Source of the DNA: Achromobacter xylosoxidans
GTDB lineage: Bacteria > Pseudomonadota > Gammaproteobacteria > Burkholderiales > Burkholderiaceae_B
Direction of reading: 5' to 3'
Assembly (NCBI RefSeq): GCF_001457475.1
Contig: NZ_LN831029.1
Location: forward strand, 6,262,001-6,326,000
Length of the DNA stretch: 64,000 bases
The notes under the pieces are model-generated. The model ran no database searches. It had not been told where the DNA came from and saw only the letters and a program-made list of their open reading frames with translations. The position numbers and the translations under genes are program-made. This document shows, in pieces, positions 1 to 8,639 of the stretch (the stretch's first letter is position 1; each line of letters begins with the position of its first letter).

Positions 1-267
1 AGGAATACGATCGGGCCGCTTTCGAACAGCGCCGATAGTTTTGCTTTGATCGAATGCTTCCTCAGGCGTCAGCGAGCTGCCCACAGCAAGCAGGCCCATC
101 GCGATCGCGAATAGCCCCGATCGGTGCTGATTCCCCAACGCCATGGTCCGGCCGGGCCGACCGCTCTCTCTCTTCTCGCGAATGCGAAGGTCCACGAAAC
201 GCCCACCTGGCTGGCCCTCCAAGCACAAAAACACCTGACCCACGGCAACGCGCATAATCTCTTTCAT
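1..267 (-). CDS. Hypothetical protein, 3' end beyond left edge
   Basis: An open frame reads leftward from an ATG at 267 to base 1 with no stop, 89 codons. The start is supported by an AGGA about 8 bases upstream. It begins 39 bases after the stop of the DUF4400 gene, so it is probably the next gene of the traI-traD operon. The visible protein starts MKEIMRVAVGQ, has a basic stretch near residues 35-45, and then a weakly hydrophobic stretch. I recognise no family. The opposite strand also has short open frames here, so the call is tentative. Confidence 0.4.
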   Translation of the reverse strand, partial: MKEIMRVAVGQVFLCLEGQPGGRFVDLRIREKRESGRPGRTMALGNQHRSGLFAIAMGLLAVGSSLTPEEAFDQSKTIGAVRKRPDRIP

Positions 268-306
268 TCGTTCATCCTGACCGCCACGAGGCGTGCATTT
301 TTTGTC

Positions 307-1005
307 TTACAAATATTTCTTGAAGTACTTGGCCATGACCCACACGAGACCCGCTCCTCCGACAGCTACGGGAAAGAAGAACATGGCCAGAGACATTGGC
401 GCGGGCACGATTAGCCATACGACAGCCACCATTGGAACGATGCCGCGATTGAGCAGACGCTTGGCGCGCGTATGACGCGTTGCTGATTCATGGCCACCGC
501 ATTCGCGCCGGACGTAGCGTGCAACAAGGCCATCAATTAGCGCGACAGCAAGAAGCAGAGCGAGGGCTGGCAACGCACTAAAGAGCAGCATGAGTCGCAC
601 GCCCAACAACTCCACGGCATGCATAGTCACCAATATGAGTTCTCGCCCCTGCCCACGCGTAGATCTTTGCAGAGCCCCTCCCAACAGGCTTGGAGCCGCA
701 GGGTTCGCCTCACTGGACAAGGCGGTGGCCACACCCGGCCAACCGAACACAAGCGCACGCGAGACCCCGGCCACGTCGTTCGCAACCTGCTTATTTGGTG
801 CTTGATCAAGGTAGTACTCGACCAGATCGCCCATGTACCTTGACGGCGCCTGCTCGCTCTGCAGACCTACCGCAACCGCAAGGGATGCCACGACTGAGAG
901 GAACATGACGATGACAAGCCACACCGCAAGGTGAAGGGCAGCATGAATCGGCCAAAAGAATGCACGTACGGCATCCTCTCCCGCGGGTCTTTCTTTAGAA
1001 GCCAC
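307..1005 (-). CDS. DUF4400-type conjugative element membrane protein
   Basis: A 232-residue inner membrane protein. About four hydrophobic segments are visible: residues roughly 25-48, a central pair around 130-160, and a C-terminal pair around 190-225. Length, topology and position directly after traD match the DUF4400 membrane proteins that follow TraD in many integrating conjugative elements; their exact role is unknown. The start is GTG at 1005, inside the last 11 bases of traD, with a GGGGACAGGAA ribosome site before it. This overlap implies translational coupling with traD. The family call is by recognition, not by alignment. Confidence 0.75.
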   Translation of the reverse strand: MASKERPAGEDAVRAFFWPIHAALHLAVWLVIVMFLSVVASLAVAVGLQSEQAPSRYMGDLVEYYLDQAPNKQVANDVAGVSRALVFGWPGVATALSSEANPAAPSLLGGALQRSTRGQGRELILVTMHAVELLGVRLMLLFSALPALALLLAVALIDGLVARYVRRECGGHESATRHTRAKRLLNRGIVPMVAVVWLIVPAPMSLAMFFFPVAVGGAGLVWVMAKYFKKYL

Positions 1006-3106
1006 TTCCTGTCCCCTCCACGGTCACACTCGATACGGCGGCGCCTTCAGGACCGTGCGAGGATCTGCCCTCAAAATCCTGTATGCCTGCGACTCGGCCA
1101 GCGTCTGCGGCGTCCGTATACGCCTGGTAGGTCGACCGCATGCTCTTCACTACGTCCACCAAACCGGCCGGCATGAGCGGATCTGCATCTTTGCTCGCCA
1201 ATGGCAAGCGCAGCTTCACCAACTGCCCCCCTTCGATAAGGGCAAAGGCTTGGCCTTTCGGCAACTGCACCAGGTCCGACGGATCGACCAACGCGACTTC
1301 CCGCGGCGAGTACTTGTCCTGCGTTCGCGAAGTGAAATCGGTTACGCCATCATCTGTTCCGTCGCCGGTCGCCGAGTCCAACTGACGCGTGTAAACCTGC
1401 ACCTTAGGCAATTGATCTGTGAGAATTTCGGCCGTGGCCAGATTTTTCACCCGCATCATCACCAGAGTGTTGAAGTTTCCAAAAATTTGGTCAGCCTTGG
1501 CTTTTGAGCCTATCCTGGATTCGACGTCCGACCCCGTCTGCGTGTATGCCGTCACCTGGTAGCCGGCGCCGCCAGCCTTGTTCACCATGGGGATAAACTC
1601 GTCGCCGACAAGCTCATTGAACTCGTCCGCGTGGATGCACACGTTTCGCTTCTTTCCTGGTGCAGTCTGTCCGTAACCTGATCCAAACTTGTAGAGGCGC
1701 CCAGCCGTCGACGTAAGATCAGCGAACATCGAGTTCCCGACAGCGCCAGCGACCTCGAAGTCACTCAGCGCGTCCAAGCCGACATATACGATGCCCCCCG
1801 TGTCGATCACCTTTTGCCAATCGAACACCGTGCGCGGATCCGTAGGATCCGAATAGTCTGGAGATAGCAGCTTCGACACTGGGCCAGTCGTCAGCTTTTC
1901 CAGCAGCGGATACAGCGAAGACACGAGTTTCTCGAAGTACGACCGATCATTCGTCAAGACGCTTGCTAGGCCGTCCGCAATTTGATCGTGCCAGCCCTTG
2001 TCTCGAATTAGCTTGAGGATCTGCAACGGATACATCGCCCGACCAGTCTTCTGCGCCTGCGCCTGGAGCTGCTTGTCGGGCTCCGACATCTCATCACGCC
2101 AGCCGATATGTTCACGGTCAAGCCAGTACTCGAAGTACTTTAGGCAGAGGTCATCGATGTTGACTGCATTCTGGTAGATCACTTCATAGCTAGGCTTCAT
2201 TCCAAGGGCCACCATGGCACGCGCCATGACGTTGATGTAGCGCCACACGAACTCCCTGAATGCTGCCGCCTGCCCTTCTGAGGGCAACTGTCCGGCAAGC
2301 CGGGTTGCCACTTCGGTAATACGGGAGAAGGTCGCAATGGGTGAGTACCTCGACGACGCGTCCGGATACCCCAGGTGGAAGAAGCGGAAGTCCTTCTCTC
2401 GCCCGGCACGACATGCCTCCGCGTACATTCGAAGGAGCAGTTCGACGTCACCCTTTGGATCAAAGACGACGACGACGTCGCCGCGTCGGATGTCCTGCGT
2501 CACCAGGAGCTCGCATAACCTGGTCTTTCCCACGCGCGTTGTTCCCAGCACCAGCGTATGCCCAACTCGCTCGCCAAGGTTTGACCACATATCCCGTTCA
2601 TCTGGCTCAACGCCATGAATGGCTGGGTCTCCCCCGACGGGAGGTAGTGGTTTAGCCGGGTTCCACCAAACGTCTCGTCTGAGCTGATTTGCGAGCCATC
2701 CGGGGTGCTCGCGCTCCATCCGGCGGGCCCATTGATACAGCTCATTTCTCGCAGTCAGATGTTTGTACTGAGGCAGGCGCGCGATGTATAGGCGCTGCGT
2801 ATGCTCTTGCGTCCAATAGAAGCCCTTCCCCAGGAACAGCTCTGTAGACGAGCATGGGATCTCGTCCGCCGCGAGCGAGTATGTCGGCAGACGACGCAGG
2901 TTGCGCTGGAAGCGAACAAGACGCCTTGCCTGTCGAGCCCTAATAGCCGCGAGCGATAGGAGCCCCGCGCTCAACATCCCTCCTGTTGCAGGAGTGACCA
3001 GGAATAGGCCTTGGAAAGTCCAGAGAGCGCCGACAGACGCAAGCGCGGCGATTGAGGAGACAGCTTCATATGGTCGCCGGAACAGATTTTCGTATGGGTG
3101 TGCCAT
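995..3106 (-). CDS. traD: TraD/VirD4-family conjugative coupling protein
   Basis: A 703-residue coupling ATPase expected to dock the relaxase-DNA complex on the secretion channel. The N-terminus carries two membrane segments (about residues 17-38 and 42-58). The Walker A motif GTTRVGKT lies at 188-195, the strand VVVVFDPKGD follows, and a Walker B-like IHADEFNEL occurs further on, as in the SXT/TOL subfamily of TraD. The frame is open upstream, but the ATG at 3106 is preferred: it sits 2 bases after the traI stop and begins MAHPYENLFRRPYEA, typical of the family. The upstream extension lies wholly inside traI. The stop overlaps the DUF4400 start, so traI, traD and DUF4400 form one operon. Confidence 0.92.
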   Translation of the reverse strand: MAHPYENLFRRPYEAVSSIAALASVGALWTFQGLFLVTPATGGMLSAGLLSLAAIRARQARRLVRFQRNLRRLPTYSLAADEIPCSSTELFLGKGFYWTQEHTQRLYIARLPQYKHLTARNELYQWARRMEREHPGWLANQLRRDVWWNPAKPLPPVGGDPAIHGVEPDERDMWSNLGERVGHTLVLGTTRVGKTRLCELLVTQDIRRGDVVVVFDPKGDVELLLRMYAEACRAGREKDFRFFHLGYPDASSRYSPIATFSRITEVATRLAGQLPSEGQAAAFREFVWRYINVMARAMVALGMKPSYEVIYQNAVNIDDLCLKYFEYWLDREHIGWRDEMSEPDKQLQAQAQKTGRAMYPLQILKLIRDKGWHDQIADGLASVLTNDRSYFEKLVSSLYPLLEKLTTGPVSKLLSPDYSDPTDPRTVFDWQKVIDTGGIVYVGLDALSDFEVAGAVGNSMFADLTSTAGRLYKFGSGYGQTAPGKKRNVCIHADEFNELVGDEFIPMVNKAGGAGYQVTAYTQTGSDVESRIGSKAKADQIFGNFNTLVMMRVKNLATAEILTDQLPKVQVYTRQLDSATGDGTDDGVTDFTSRTQDKYSPREVALVDPSDLVQLPKGQAFALIEGGQLVKLRLPLASKDADPLMPAGLVDVVKSMRSTYQAYTDAADAGRVAGIQDFEGRSSHGPEGAAVSSVTVEGTGSGF

Positions 3107-3108
3107 TC

Positions 3109-5214
3109 TCAGGAGCTCGCGCCGGCAGGAGCCGGCTTCAACAATTGATTGGGCGATGGGACAGGTTGAAAGAACCGTTCGGGCCCTGGTACCAAGATGC
3201 CGGTTAACTGCTTTCCCCCGGGTCCGCTTACGTTGTAGCGATGCAGAAACGAGCCGGTGGCGCTCTTCTGCGCGTACTCGGATTTCTGAAATTGCTGTTG
3301 CAGGACACGCCACGGTTCCTTGGCAGTTCCGCCATCCGAACGCGCTGGCAAGTCAATCCTGGCCTCGAAATTTTCCGCGTAGTCCTTGAAGATCTTTGGG
3401 GAGACCAGCAACATGCCTTCCTCGCAGAAATGCACTGCTGCATTCGCCTCGTTGTAAGGCAGAGACCCCGTGCTTACCCCTGCCTGAATCCAAGCCATGA
3501 ATCGCTCAACGTTTGCTTTACGGGCGGGCATAGCCGGCAGTGCCGCAGGAGCTGGCGCAGCCCTAACGCGCGGAGCCACTGGCGCACTCATCAGTTCGGG
3601 TGCTTCAATGTCAACGGGTTGCACCAGGTCTGGAAGAGCACTGTCGATCTCGTCCAGGTAGCCATCGTCCACCTCAAGTGGGACGTCAGCAGCCGAAAGC
3701 TGAACATCCTGCACCAACTCAACCGCGATTGGTTCACTCGCGGAAACTGCGAGATGCTCCTCTTGACAGGGGTCTGCACCAGGCGCCATCGAAGTTGCCA
3801 GCACTTCGTCACTCCGGGAGCCCTCCTCCGATTGTTGCGCGGCCGGTGGGATCTGTCCGTCCGGCGCTGCATCTGGCTCACGCATAGGGGCGCTCTCCGC
3901 GGTCGCCTTCGGCCCTGTACTGCTTACGTTCGCCTTTGCATCAACCACGGTAATTGCACCAGCCGGCAAGGCTGCTGGATACAAAGCCGCATCTTCGAAC
4001 AACAACGGCAGGGGGAATTTAAGAACTGTGAGGCGTTGGTTCCAAGTACCGATGGCGATCTGTACGGTCCAAATAGCTGCACCAGCCTCGTTGGACATCG
4101 CTGCGCCATATTCCTGCCACATATCGAACAGCCGCGAGTTGTCGTCTGGAATGCCGGCCGCACCTGGCCGTCGCTGCTCGGTTTGCGCCAGGTGATCTCG
4201 GACGAGCTTCGCAATGGATCCGGAAACGCACCAGAGCGATTCGCCATCACAGAAGCCCACTGCGCCAGCCCGATTCATGGAGACCGCACCTTCGGCCAGT
4301 ACACGCCGAAGTCCCGCCATAAGGCGCTCGATCAACGGAACCGATCGAGCAGACGCAAAACGCGTTCGTGGGCCATTCGCTAGATTGGTCGCCACGGACT
4401 GCTTGTCCGCTCTGCCCACGAGCTCCGCTATCACCCCTTTACGCTGCTCCCCTCCGAGGTACTCGAAGAGCTCATCCATGAGCGGAGGATGCTCCCCGAT
4501 CCACGCTAACGCCTGGCCGGGGACCAGTGTCCGCAACAGAGGCAGGCCGAGCCGCTCGTGTTTGCGATAGTCTTTCTGCGATGGAAAGTCCACCGTGTAC
4601 CATTCGCCTCCCTGCTCTCGCATCGTTCCCCCCAGCGGCACCCAAGGCTTGGAGTGTCCTGATGCGTCTTGAAGCTGGACCAACACGTCGGTTATCGGCT
4701 TTCCAATATCGTGCAGCAGGCTCGCGACGAGCACGGCATATGTGTATCGAGCCGCGAGGCGCGTCTGCTCCTCGGGCGCCACGCCCATGGGCAGTTTGTA
4801 TGCATCGCGGAAATGCAGTGCATGCGCTGCGACCTCAAGTAAATGCACCAGCAGACCGCCAGGTTGCGCGTGGTGATGCGATTCGGACGCGGGGAGCAAT
4901 TGGACAAACTCCGCAAAGGCTTCCAACAAGGGGCGCACGTCCTCGTCGAAGTTCTCCGGCGTGAATCCAATTCGCTGGCGGATCTGCTCCAGTAGAGGCG
5001 CCGTACCGGTTACGTCAAACAGTCGATGCGCGGGAAGCACCTCCAAGTGCCGCGCGCTGGGAGCTGCCCGCGGCGTTGGCTTGCGGTCAGGAGGCCCGAC
5101 GTCTGCGGCTGACGGCCGAGGATTTTTCAGCCACCATAGTGCGCAGGCTGCCGCCCCAGCGCAGGCGAGCAACACAATGTCAGACTGGAAGATCAACACG
5201 GTCTGCGTTCTCAA
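3109..5214 (-). CDS. traI: MobH-family TraI relaxase
   Basis: A 701-residue relaxase expected to nick oriT and lead the transferred strand. The MobH signature is plain: LLPASESHHHAQPGGL near residues 107-122 followed by HLLEV, then an HD-type motif LLHDIGKP near residue 166. A long acidic and proline-rich linker (about 430-560) precedes a C-terminal TraI_2_C-like domain ending in a basic stretch. The N-terminus has one hydrophobic segment (about residues 12-28), suggesting a membrane tether. The start is uncertain: TTG at 5214 opens the frame, and GTG at 5199 or 5175 are alternatives; none has a strong ribosome site. The start overlaps the end of the upstream gene. Confidence 0.9.
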   Translation of the reverse strand: MRTQTVLIFQSDIVLLACAGAAACALWWLKNPRPSAADVGPPDRKPTPRAAPSARHLEVLPAHRLFDVTGTAPLLEQIRQRIGFTPENFDEDVRPLLEAFAEFVQLLPASESHHHAQPGGLLVHLLEVAAHALHFRDAYKLPMGVAPEEQTRLAARYTYAVLVASLLHDIGKPITDVLVQLQDASGHSKPWVPLGGTMREQGGEWYTVDFPSQKDYRKHERLGLPLLRTLVPGQALAWIGEHPPLMDELFEYLGGEQRKGVIAELVGRADKQSVATNLANGPRTRFASARSVPLIERLMAGLRRVLAEGAVSMNRAGAVGFCDGESLWCVSGSIAKLVRDHLAQTEQRRPGAAGIPDDNSRLFDMWQEYGAAMSNEAGAAIWTVQIAIGTWNQRLTVLKFPLPLLFEDAALYPAALPAGAITVVDAKANVSSTGPKATAESAPMREPDAAPDGQIPPAAQQSEEGSRSDEVLATSMAPGADPCQEEHLAVSASEPIAVELVQDVQLSAADVPLEVDDGYLDEIDSALPDLVQPVDIEAPELMSAPVAPRVRAAPAPAALPAMPARKANVERFMAWIQAGVSTGSLPYNEANAAVHFCEEGMLLVSPKIFKDYAENFEARIDLPARSDGGTAKEPWRVLQQQFQKSEYAQKSATGSFLHRYNVSGPGGKQLTGILVPGPERFFQPVPSPNQLLKPAPAGASS

Positions 5215-5722
5215 GCTGGACCAAGGCAGCGGCCAGATAGCCCCTTACATAGCTGCGCCACGTATCCGCTCCGACATCCGTGGCGTATACGACAACAAGC
5301 TTGCCGCAAGCAGCCTGGAAATCGGTGAAGCGCTCGGCGAGCGGGTCCCACTGGCTGGTTGAATCGATGGTTGCCGCTCGCCAGCCCGTACAAGGCAGAT
5401 CTACCAGCCACTCGACAAACGAGATAGGGCTGCTAAACGGTTCGCTGCGGCCCTTCAATTCCTGGCAAGCAATGTCGTAGAGTTCGACACCGCCTTCCCC
5501 GCCGGTTGCCGTCTGCCAGCCGTCAAAACGGCCAAGCCAGATCAAGGCGACGGCACGTTGCGGCCCACTGCACACTCGACTGAGCTCCCGGTGCATTTCC
5601 GCTTTAGCCTTATCTGGCGGCGGCATTGCCCCGGGCGGCCAAGTCGGGCGAGAGGAGGAATGCCGGAGGTAGTTCATGGGCGTGGGCAGCAGAGAAAATG
5701 CGACAAGCCTCGCCGCCACCAC
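5180..5722 (-). CDS. Hypothetical protein upstream of traI
   Basis: An open frame of up to 180 residues that heads the leftward transfer operon and overlaps the traI start by 35 bases. The first half is low in predicted structure; the second half (from RAVALIWLGRFDGW to the end) looks like a folded soluble domain. I recognise no family. The start is not settled: GTG at 5722, ATG at 5677, or an internal ATG giving MPPPDKAKAEMHREL. No strong ribosome site marks any of them. Its place suggests a relaxosome accessory or regulatory role, but that is inference from position only. Confidence 0.6.
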   Translation of the reverse strand: MVAARLVAFSLLPTPMNYLRHSSSRPTWPPGAMPPPDKAKAEMHRELSRVCSGPQRAVALIWLGRFDGWQTATGGEGGVELYDIACQELKGRSEPFSSPISFVEWLVDLPCTGWRAATIDSTSQWDPLAERFTDFQAACGKLVVVYATDVGADTWRSYVRGYLAAALVQLENADRVDLPV

Positions 5723-6271
5723 GCCCCAGGGTCAATGCGGAAACCTGCTCCGCCAGAAACGTAACAGCGTGCGACATATTGACAAATGCCGATCGGCTCG
5801 TCTGACCTCAAGCGACGAGGCACCACACCCGCGCCTTTCGGTTCCTCCTTTCGCCCTTTCCCTTCCCTTAGCCCTTTGCAGGGCCCTTACCCCTTAAGCA
5901 TTTGCGCCTTTTGAGGGCACAGATTTGAGTGCCCGGCCTTTGGGTAGGCCCCTTCCCCTTGGAGGCATTTAGTTTCGTTTCTCACAACTCACGATACATT
6001 TGCGCGAATAATTATTGAAACCAGCTATGTCTGCCTTCACAGTCGGGACCTCTTGAGGGTCGTCTTCAGGCCAATAGCGGCGCGCGCATATCACGTACTG
6101 AGGCCAACAACAAGCGCCGACACGCCGTAACGTTTGGATTCTCTTTAATTCACCAAGTGCCAAATTTCGCATGTGAGGCGAAAGTTCAGCCGTCGGCATC
6201 CCTCGTTGCCGATCCGCTGGCTTACCCGCTGGGCTCGCAGCCCGGCGGGGCTTTTTCCTCCAAGGTGCGAC
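5723..6271. other. Divergent intergenic region, candidate oriT or two-way promoter
   Basis: About 550 bases without a convincing gene lie between the leftward traI operon and the rightward virB operon. On the plus strand 5825-5960 is pyrimidine-rich, with repeated CCCTT/CCCTTT blocks. Small perfect hairpins follow one another: GCCCT/AGGGC (5871-5884), GGGCAC/GTGCCC (5915-5934) and GGCCT/AGGCC (5935-5950). An AT-rich stretch around 5985-6020 could hold promoters. The open frames here look like shadows. Dense small hairpins beside a relaxase gene suit an origin of transfer, but no nic site can be assigned. Confidence 0.4.
6225..6256 (+). terminator. Terminator-like hairpin in the virB1 leader
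   Basis: The arms CCCGCTGGGCT (6225-6235) and AGCCCGGCGGG (6239-6249) pair over 11 positions with one G-T pair and a CGC loop. A T5 run follows at 6252-6256. The virB1 ribosome site (AAGG, 6262) is only about 6 bases after the T-run, leaving no room for a promoter. Transcripts entering virB1 from upstream must therefore read through, so the element may act as an attenuator. Confidence 0.7.
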
Positions 6272-6880
6272 GTGCAGTTCCAAACCCGGTATCGATTCGC
6301 CGCCGCGATAGCGCTGTGGGCAATGCTCCCGTCGCACGCGCATGCCGACTGCATCGCCGCCGCAGCGGCCTATCACCGAATTGACGTTCAACTGCTGCAA
6401 GCAATAGTCATGCAGGAATCCTCCGGCCGAGCGGAGGCAGTGAACTGCGCCAATGCAAACGCATCCTGCGACTACGGCCTAGCTCAGATCAACAGCGTCC
6501 ATCTGGAACGCCTGCAACGCTTCGGCGTATCGAAGCAAGACCTCTTCAATCCATGCGTCTCAGCCTATGTCGGAGCTTGGATTCTCGCTGAGAACTTCGA
6601 TCGCCTTGGCGTCACCTGGGACGCCGTGGGCGCCTACAACGCCTCAACGCCCGCCAAGCGCGCCGCATATGCAAACAAAATCCAGGCGAAGCTCAACGCA
6701 ATTCGTGCCGGCACTCTTATCCCGGTTCGCGTCCCCTTTTCACCGCGAACACCGGCCGACCAGCCGGCGGGCAGGTCTCCTGTCGCCGGAGCGGGCACAG
6801 CCCTCGCAATTGAGACAGCGGACCCTTCGCTGATCGCGGCAGGCCAGGCCTCCTCGCAGCGTTCGCAGGAGCAGCATTGA
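6272..6880 (+). CDS. virB1: VirB1-like lytic transglycosylase
   Basis: A 202-residue exported peptidoglycan lytic transglycosylase, expected to open the wall for the secretion channel. The GTG at 6272 is chosen because it gives a clean signal peptide (hydrophobic core AAAIALWAML, cleavage near AHA-DC) and has AAGG six bases upstream; the longer frame adds a non-signal extension. The SLT domain covers about residues 27-145, with the catalytic glutamate in VMQESSGRA and the conserved YGLAQIN. Four cysteines follow the signal peptide. The C-terminal 50 residues are proline- and serine-rich. The stop overlaps the virB11 start by one base. Confidence 0.88.
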   Translation: MQFQTRYRFAAAIALWAMLPSHAHADCIAAAAAYHRIDVQLLQAIVMQESSGRAEAVNCANANASCDYGLAQINSVHLERLQRFGVSKQDLFNPCVSAYVGAWILAENFDRLGVTWDAVGAYNASTPAKRAAYANKIQAKLNAIRAGTLIPVRVPFSPRTPADQPAGRSPVAGAGTALAIETADPSLIAAGQASSQRSQEQH

Positions 6881-7935
6881 TGGATGCGTCGACCACTTAC
6901 GCGGAAGACATCCTGAGGCAACACCTCAGCGTGATTGAACCGTACCTCACCTCCAACGAAGTGAATGAGGTGATGGTGAACGCCGCTGACGACATATGGG
7001 TGGAAGAGCGCGGTGTCATGCGCAAGGTAGATGCGGGCCTTAGCGAGGAGCAAGTCGACCGCGCAATTACGTTGATCGCGAGCAAGAACGGCAAGCCAAA
7101 CTCCCCACTCCTAGACGCGCGCCTGCCCGGCCTTCGAATCGCTGCCGCGCGCAAGCCCATCGCTCTGCGGGGCTCGATGCTCTGCGTTCGTCGTTTCGCC
7201 GCGAAGCGCATCTCTCTGGACAGCTACGTCGAAAGCGGTGCGTTCGACGTTGTCACGCAAGACCCACTCGAAACCGCCGCTGCCGACCAAGAACAAGCGT
7301 CCTTAAAAAGCGCCCTGCGTCATGGCGGCGCCGCGCTACGAGATTTTTTCCAGTGGATCATCGAGCGGCGTCACAACATCGTCCTCAGCGGCTCTACCTC
7401 CGCCGGAAAGACAACACTTCTCAACGCTCTTTTGGACCTTGTTCCGAGCACAGACCGCGTCATCACGGTCGAGGACACGGCCGAGCTGCGCCTGGCCGTA
7501 CCCAACCATGTTGGCCTTGAAGCCAACCAAGCGCTCGGGATCAGCGTGCGTGACCTGGTCAGGCTCAGCCTTCGATGCAGGCCGGACCGGATTGTGCTTG
7601 GCGAGGTCCGCGGCGCAGAAGCTTTCGATCTCCTGGACGCTCTGAATACGGGCCACCCAGGTAGCCAGGTATCCCTGCACGCCGACTCCAGTGCTATGGC
7701 CCTGGCCCGCTTGGAGTCGATGCTGAGAATGGCACCAGAAACCCAAAACTGGCCTCTGCAGGACCTTCGCAGACAGATCGCAGCCACGTTCAGATTCGTC
7801 GTTCATGCCCAGCGCGTCGGGTCATCCAGAGGCCCCCGCGAGATCAGGGAAATCTTGGGCGTCGACTCAAATGGGTTGTACCAAACCCGCTTGTTGTTTT
7901 CCAAAATCCAACTCCAGGACCAACACTATGATTAG
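6880..7935 (+). CDS. virB11: VirB11-family secretion ATPase
   Basis: A 351-residue hexameric traffic ATPase on the cytoplasmic face of the channel. Walker A is GSTSAGKT at residues 171-178. The Asp box (TVEDTAEL), the Walker B-like GEVRGAEA and the His box region (GHPGSQVSLHAD) are all present in order, so it should be active. The ATG at 6880 overlaps the virB1 stop (TGATG) and is preferred over the TTG one codon before. Finding virB11 as second gene, before virB2, is unusual, since it is last in the Agrobacterium virB operon. Confidence 0.93.
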   Translation: MDASTTYAEDILRQHLSVIEPYLTSNEVNEVMVNAADDIWVEERGVMRKVDAGLSEEQVDRAITLIASKNGKPNSPLLDARLPGLRIAAARKPIALRGSMLCVRRFAAKRISLDSYVESGAFDVVTQDPLETAAADQEQASLKSALRHGGAALRDFFQWIIERRHNIVLSGSTSAGKTTLLNALLDLVPSTDRVITVEDTAELRLAVPNHVGLEANQALGISVRDLVRLSLRCRPDRIVLGEVRGAEAFDLLDALNTGHPGSQVSLHADSSAMALARLESMLRMAPETQNWPLQDLRRQIAATFRFVVHAQRVGSSRGPREIREILGVDSNGLYQTRLLFSKIQLQDQHYD

Positions 7936-8299
7936 TCATCAATTGCACCAACTCCAGCAATGGATCCGTGGTCGTAGCCTCGCTACACGTACGGATAGGC
8001 TGCTCCTCGTAGCCTACGCGACGCTCGCGCTCCTCGCTCCAACCCCGGCTTTCGCACAGAGCATTTTTGGGGGCCGGCTTTGCTCCGGCTTCCAGGCGGT
8101 GGTTAACAACGAGCTGATCTCCGTTGTAGTGCTCGTCGCCTGCGTCGGCGCGATCTTGATGTGGTTGCTCGATGATGGCCAATCGAAGGTGAAAGTTTTC
8201 GCTCTCCGCCTGGCTGGCGGCATCGCATCCATCTTCGGTATCGCCACGGTGGTCGCGCTCGTGTCCGGGCGAAACCTGATGTGCTCTATCGGCGTCTGA
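7928..8299 (+). CDS. virB2: VirB2-family conjugative pilin
   Basis: A 123-residue precursor of the pilus subunit. The signal peptide spans about residues 1-43, with cleavage expected after PTPAFA. The mature part holds two hydrophobic helices (about 62-80 and 92-112) separated by a short polar loop with DDGQSKVK, the usual VirB2 layout, and two cysteines. The ATG at 7928 lies inside the last codons of virB11 (8-base overlap), which fits translational coupling. Confidence 0.85.
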   Translation: MISHQLHQLQQWIRGRSLATRTDRLLLVAYATLALLAPTPAFAQSIFGGRLCSGFQAVVNNELISVVVLVACVGAILMWLLDDGQSKVKVFALRLAGGIASIFGIATVVALVSGRNLMCSIGV

Positions 8300-8306
8300 C
8301 GCAGCC

Positions 8307-8639
8307 ATGGACGAGCGAGATCCGATCGATGAACTTGAGGTGGAGGTCGATAAGGCCCTCATCGAGAAACGCCGCATTATTGGGCTCGATCGGCGGGCGG
8401 CGGCGGCATTCTTGCTTTTGGCGCCTATGGTCGTGCTCATAAGCCGCAGCCTATGGATGGCCCTCATCGGCATCCCGATGTACCTAGGCATCCGGTACGT
8501 GATGCGCAAGGACCCGGACAAGATTGACGTGTACCAGGCATACAAGGCGCAACACGACCACTACGTTCCCCGCGCCACACGCGCCCAGAAGCGCAACAAG
8601 CGCCCGTTCGGCTTTGGCAGAGATTTCCCATGCTACTGA
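8307..8639 (+). CDS. virB3: VirB3-family inner membrane protein
   Basis: A 110-residue protein with two hydrophobic segments (about residues 33-48 and 50-63) and a basic tail, as in VirB3. It lies 7 bases after virB2 and overlaps virB4 by 10 bases, the conserved virB2-virB3-virB4 order. The C-terminus contains the DPDKIDVYQAY stretch typical of a cytosolic tail. VirB3 is thought to bind VirB4 at the inner membrane. Confidence 0.85.
   Translation: MDERDPIDELEVEVDKALIEKRRIIGLDRRAAAAFLLLAPMVVLISRSLWMALIGIPMYLGIRYVMRKDPDKIDVYQAYKAQHDHYVPRATRAQKRNKRPFGFGRDFPCY

Noticed and set aside
3241-4383. A 380-codon plus-strand frame inside traI
   Set aside because: Antisense to a clear relaxase gene; cysteine/arginine-rich, typical of a shadow in high-GC DNA.
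5969-6400. A 143-codon minus-strand frame in the traI-virB1 gap
   Set aside because: It overlaps the virB1 signal peptide region and terminator hairpin, has no ribosome site, and its composition is not protein-like.
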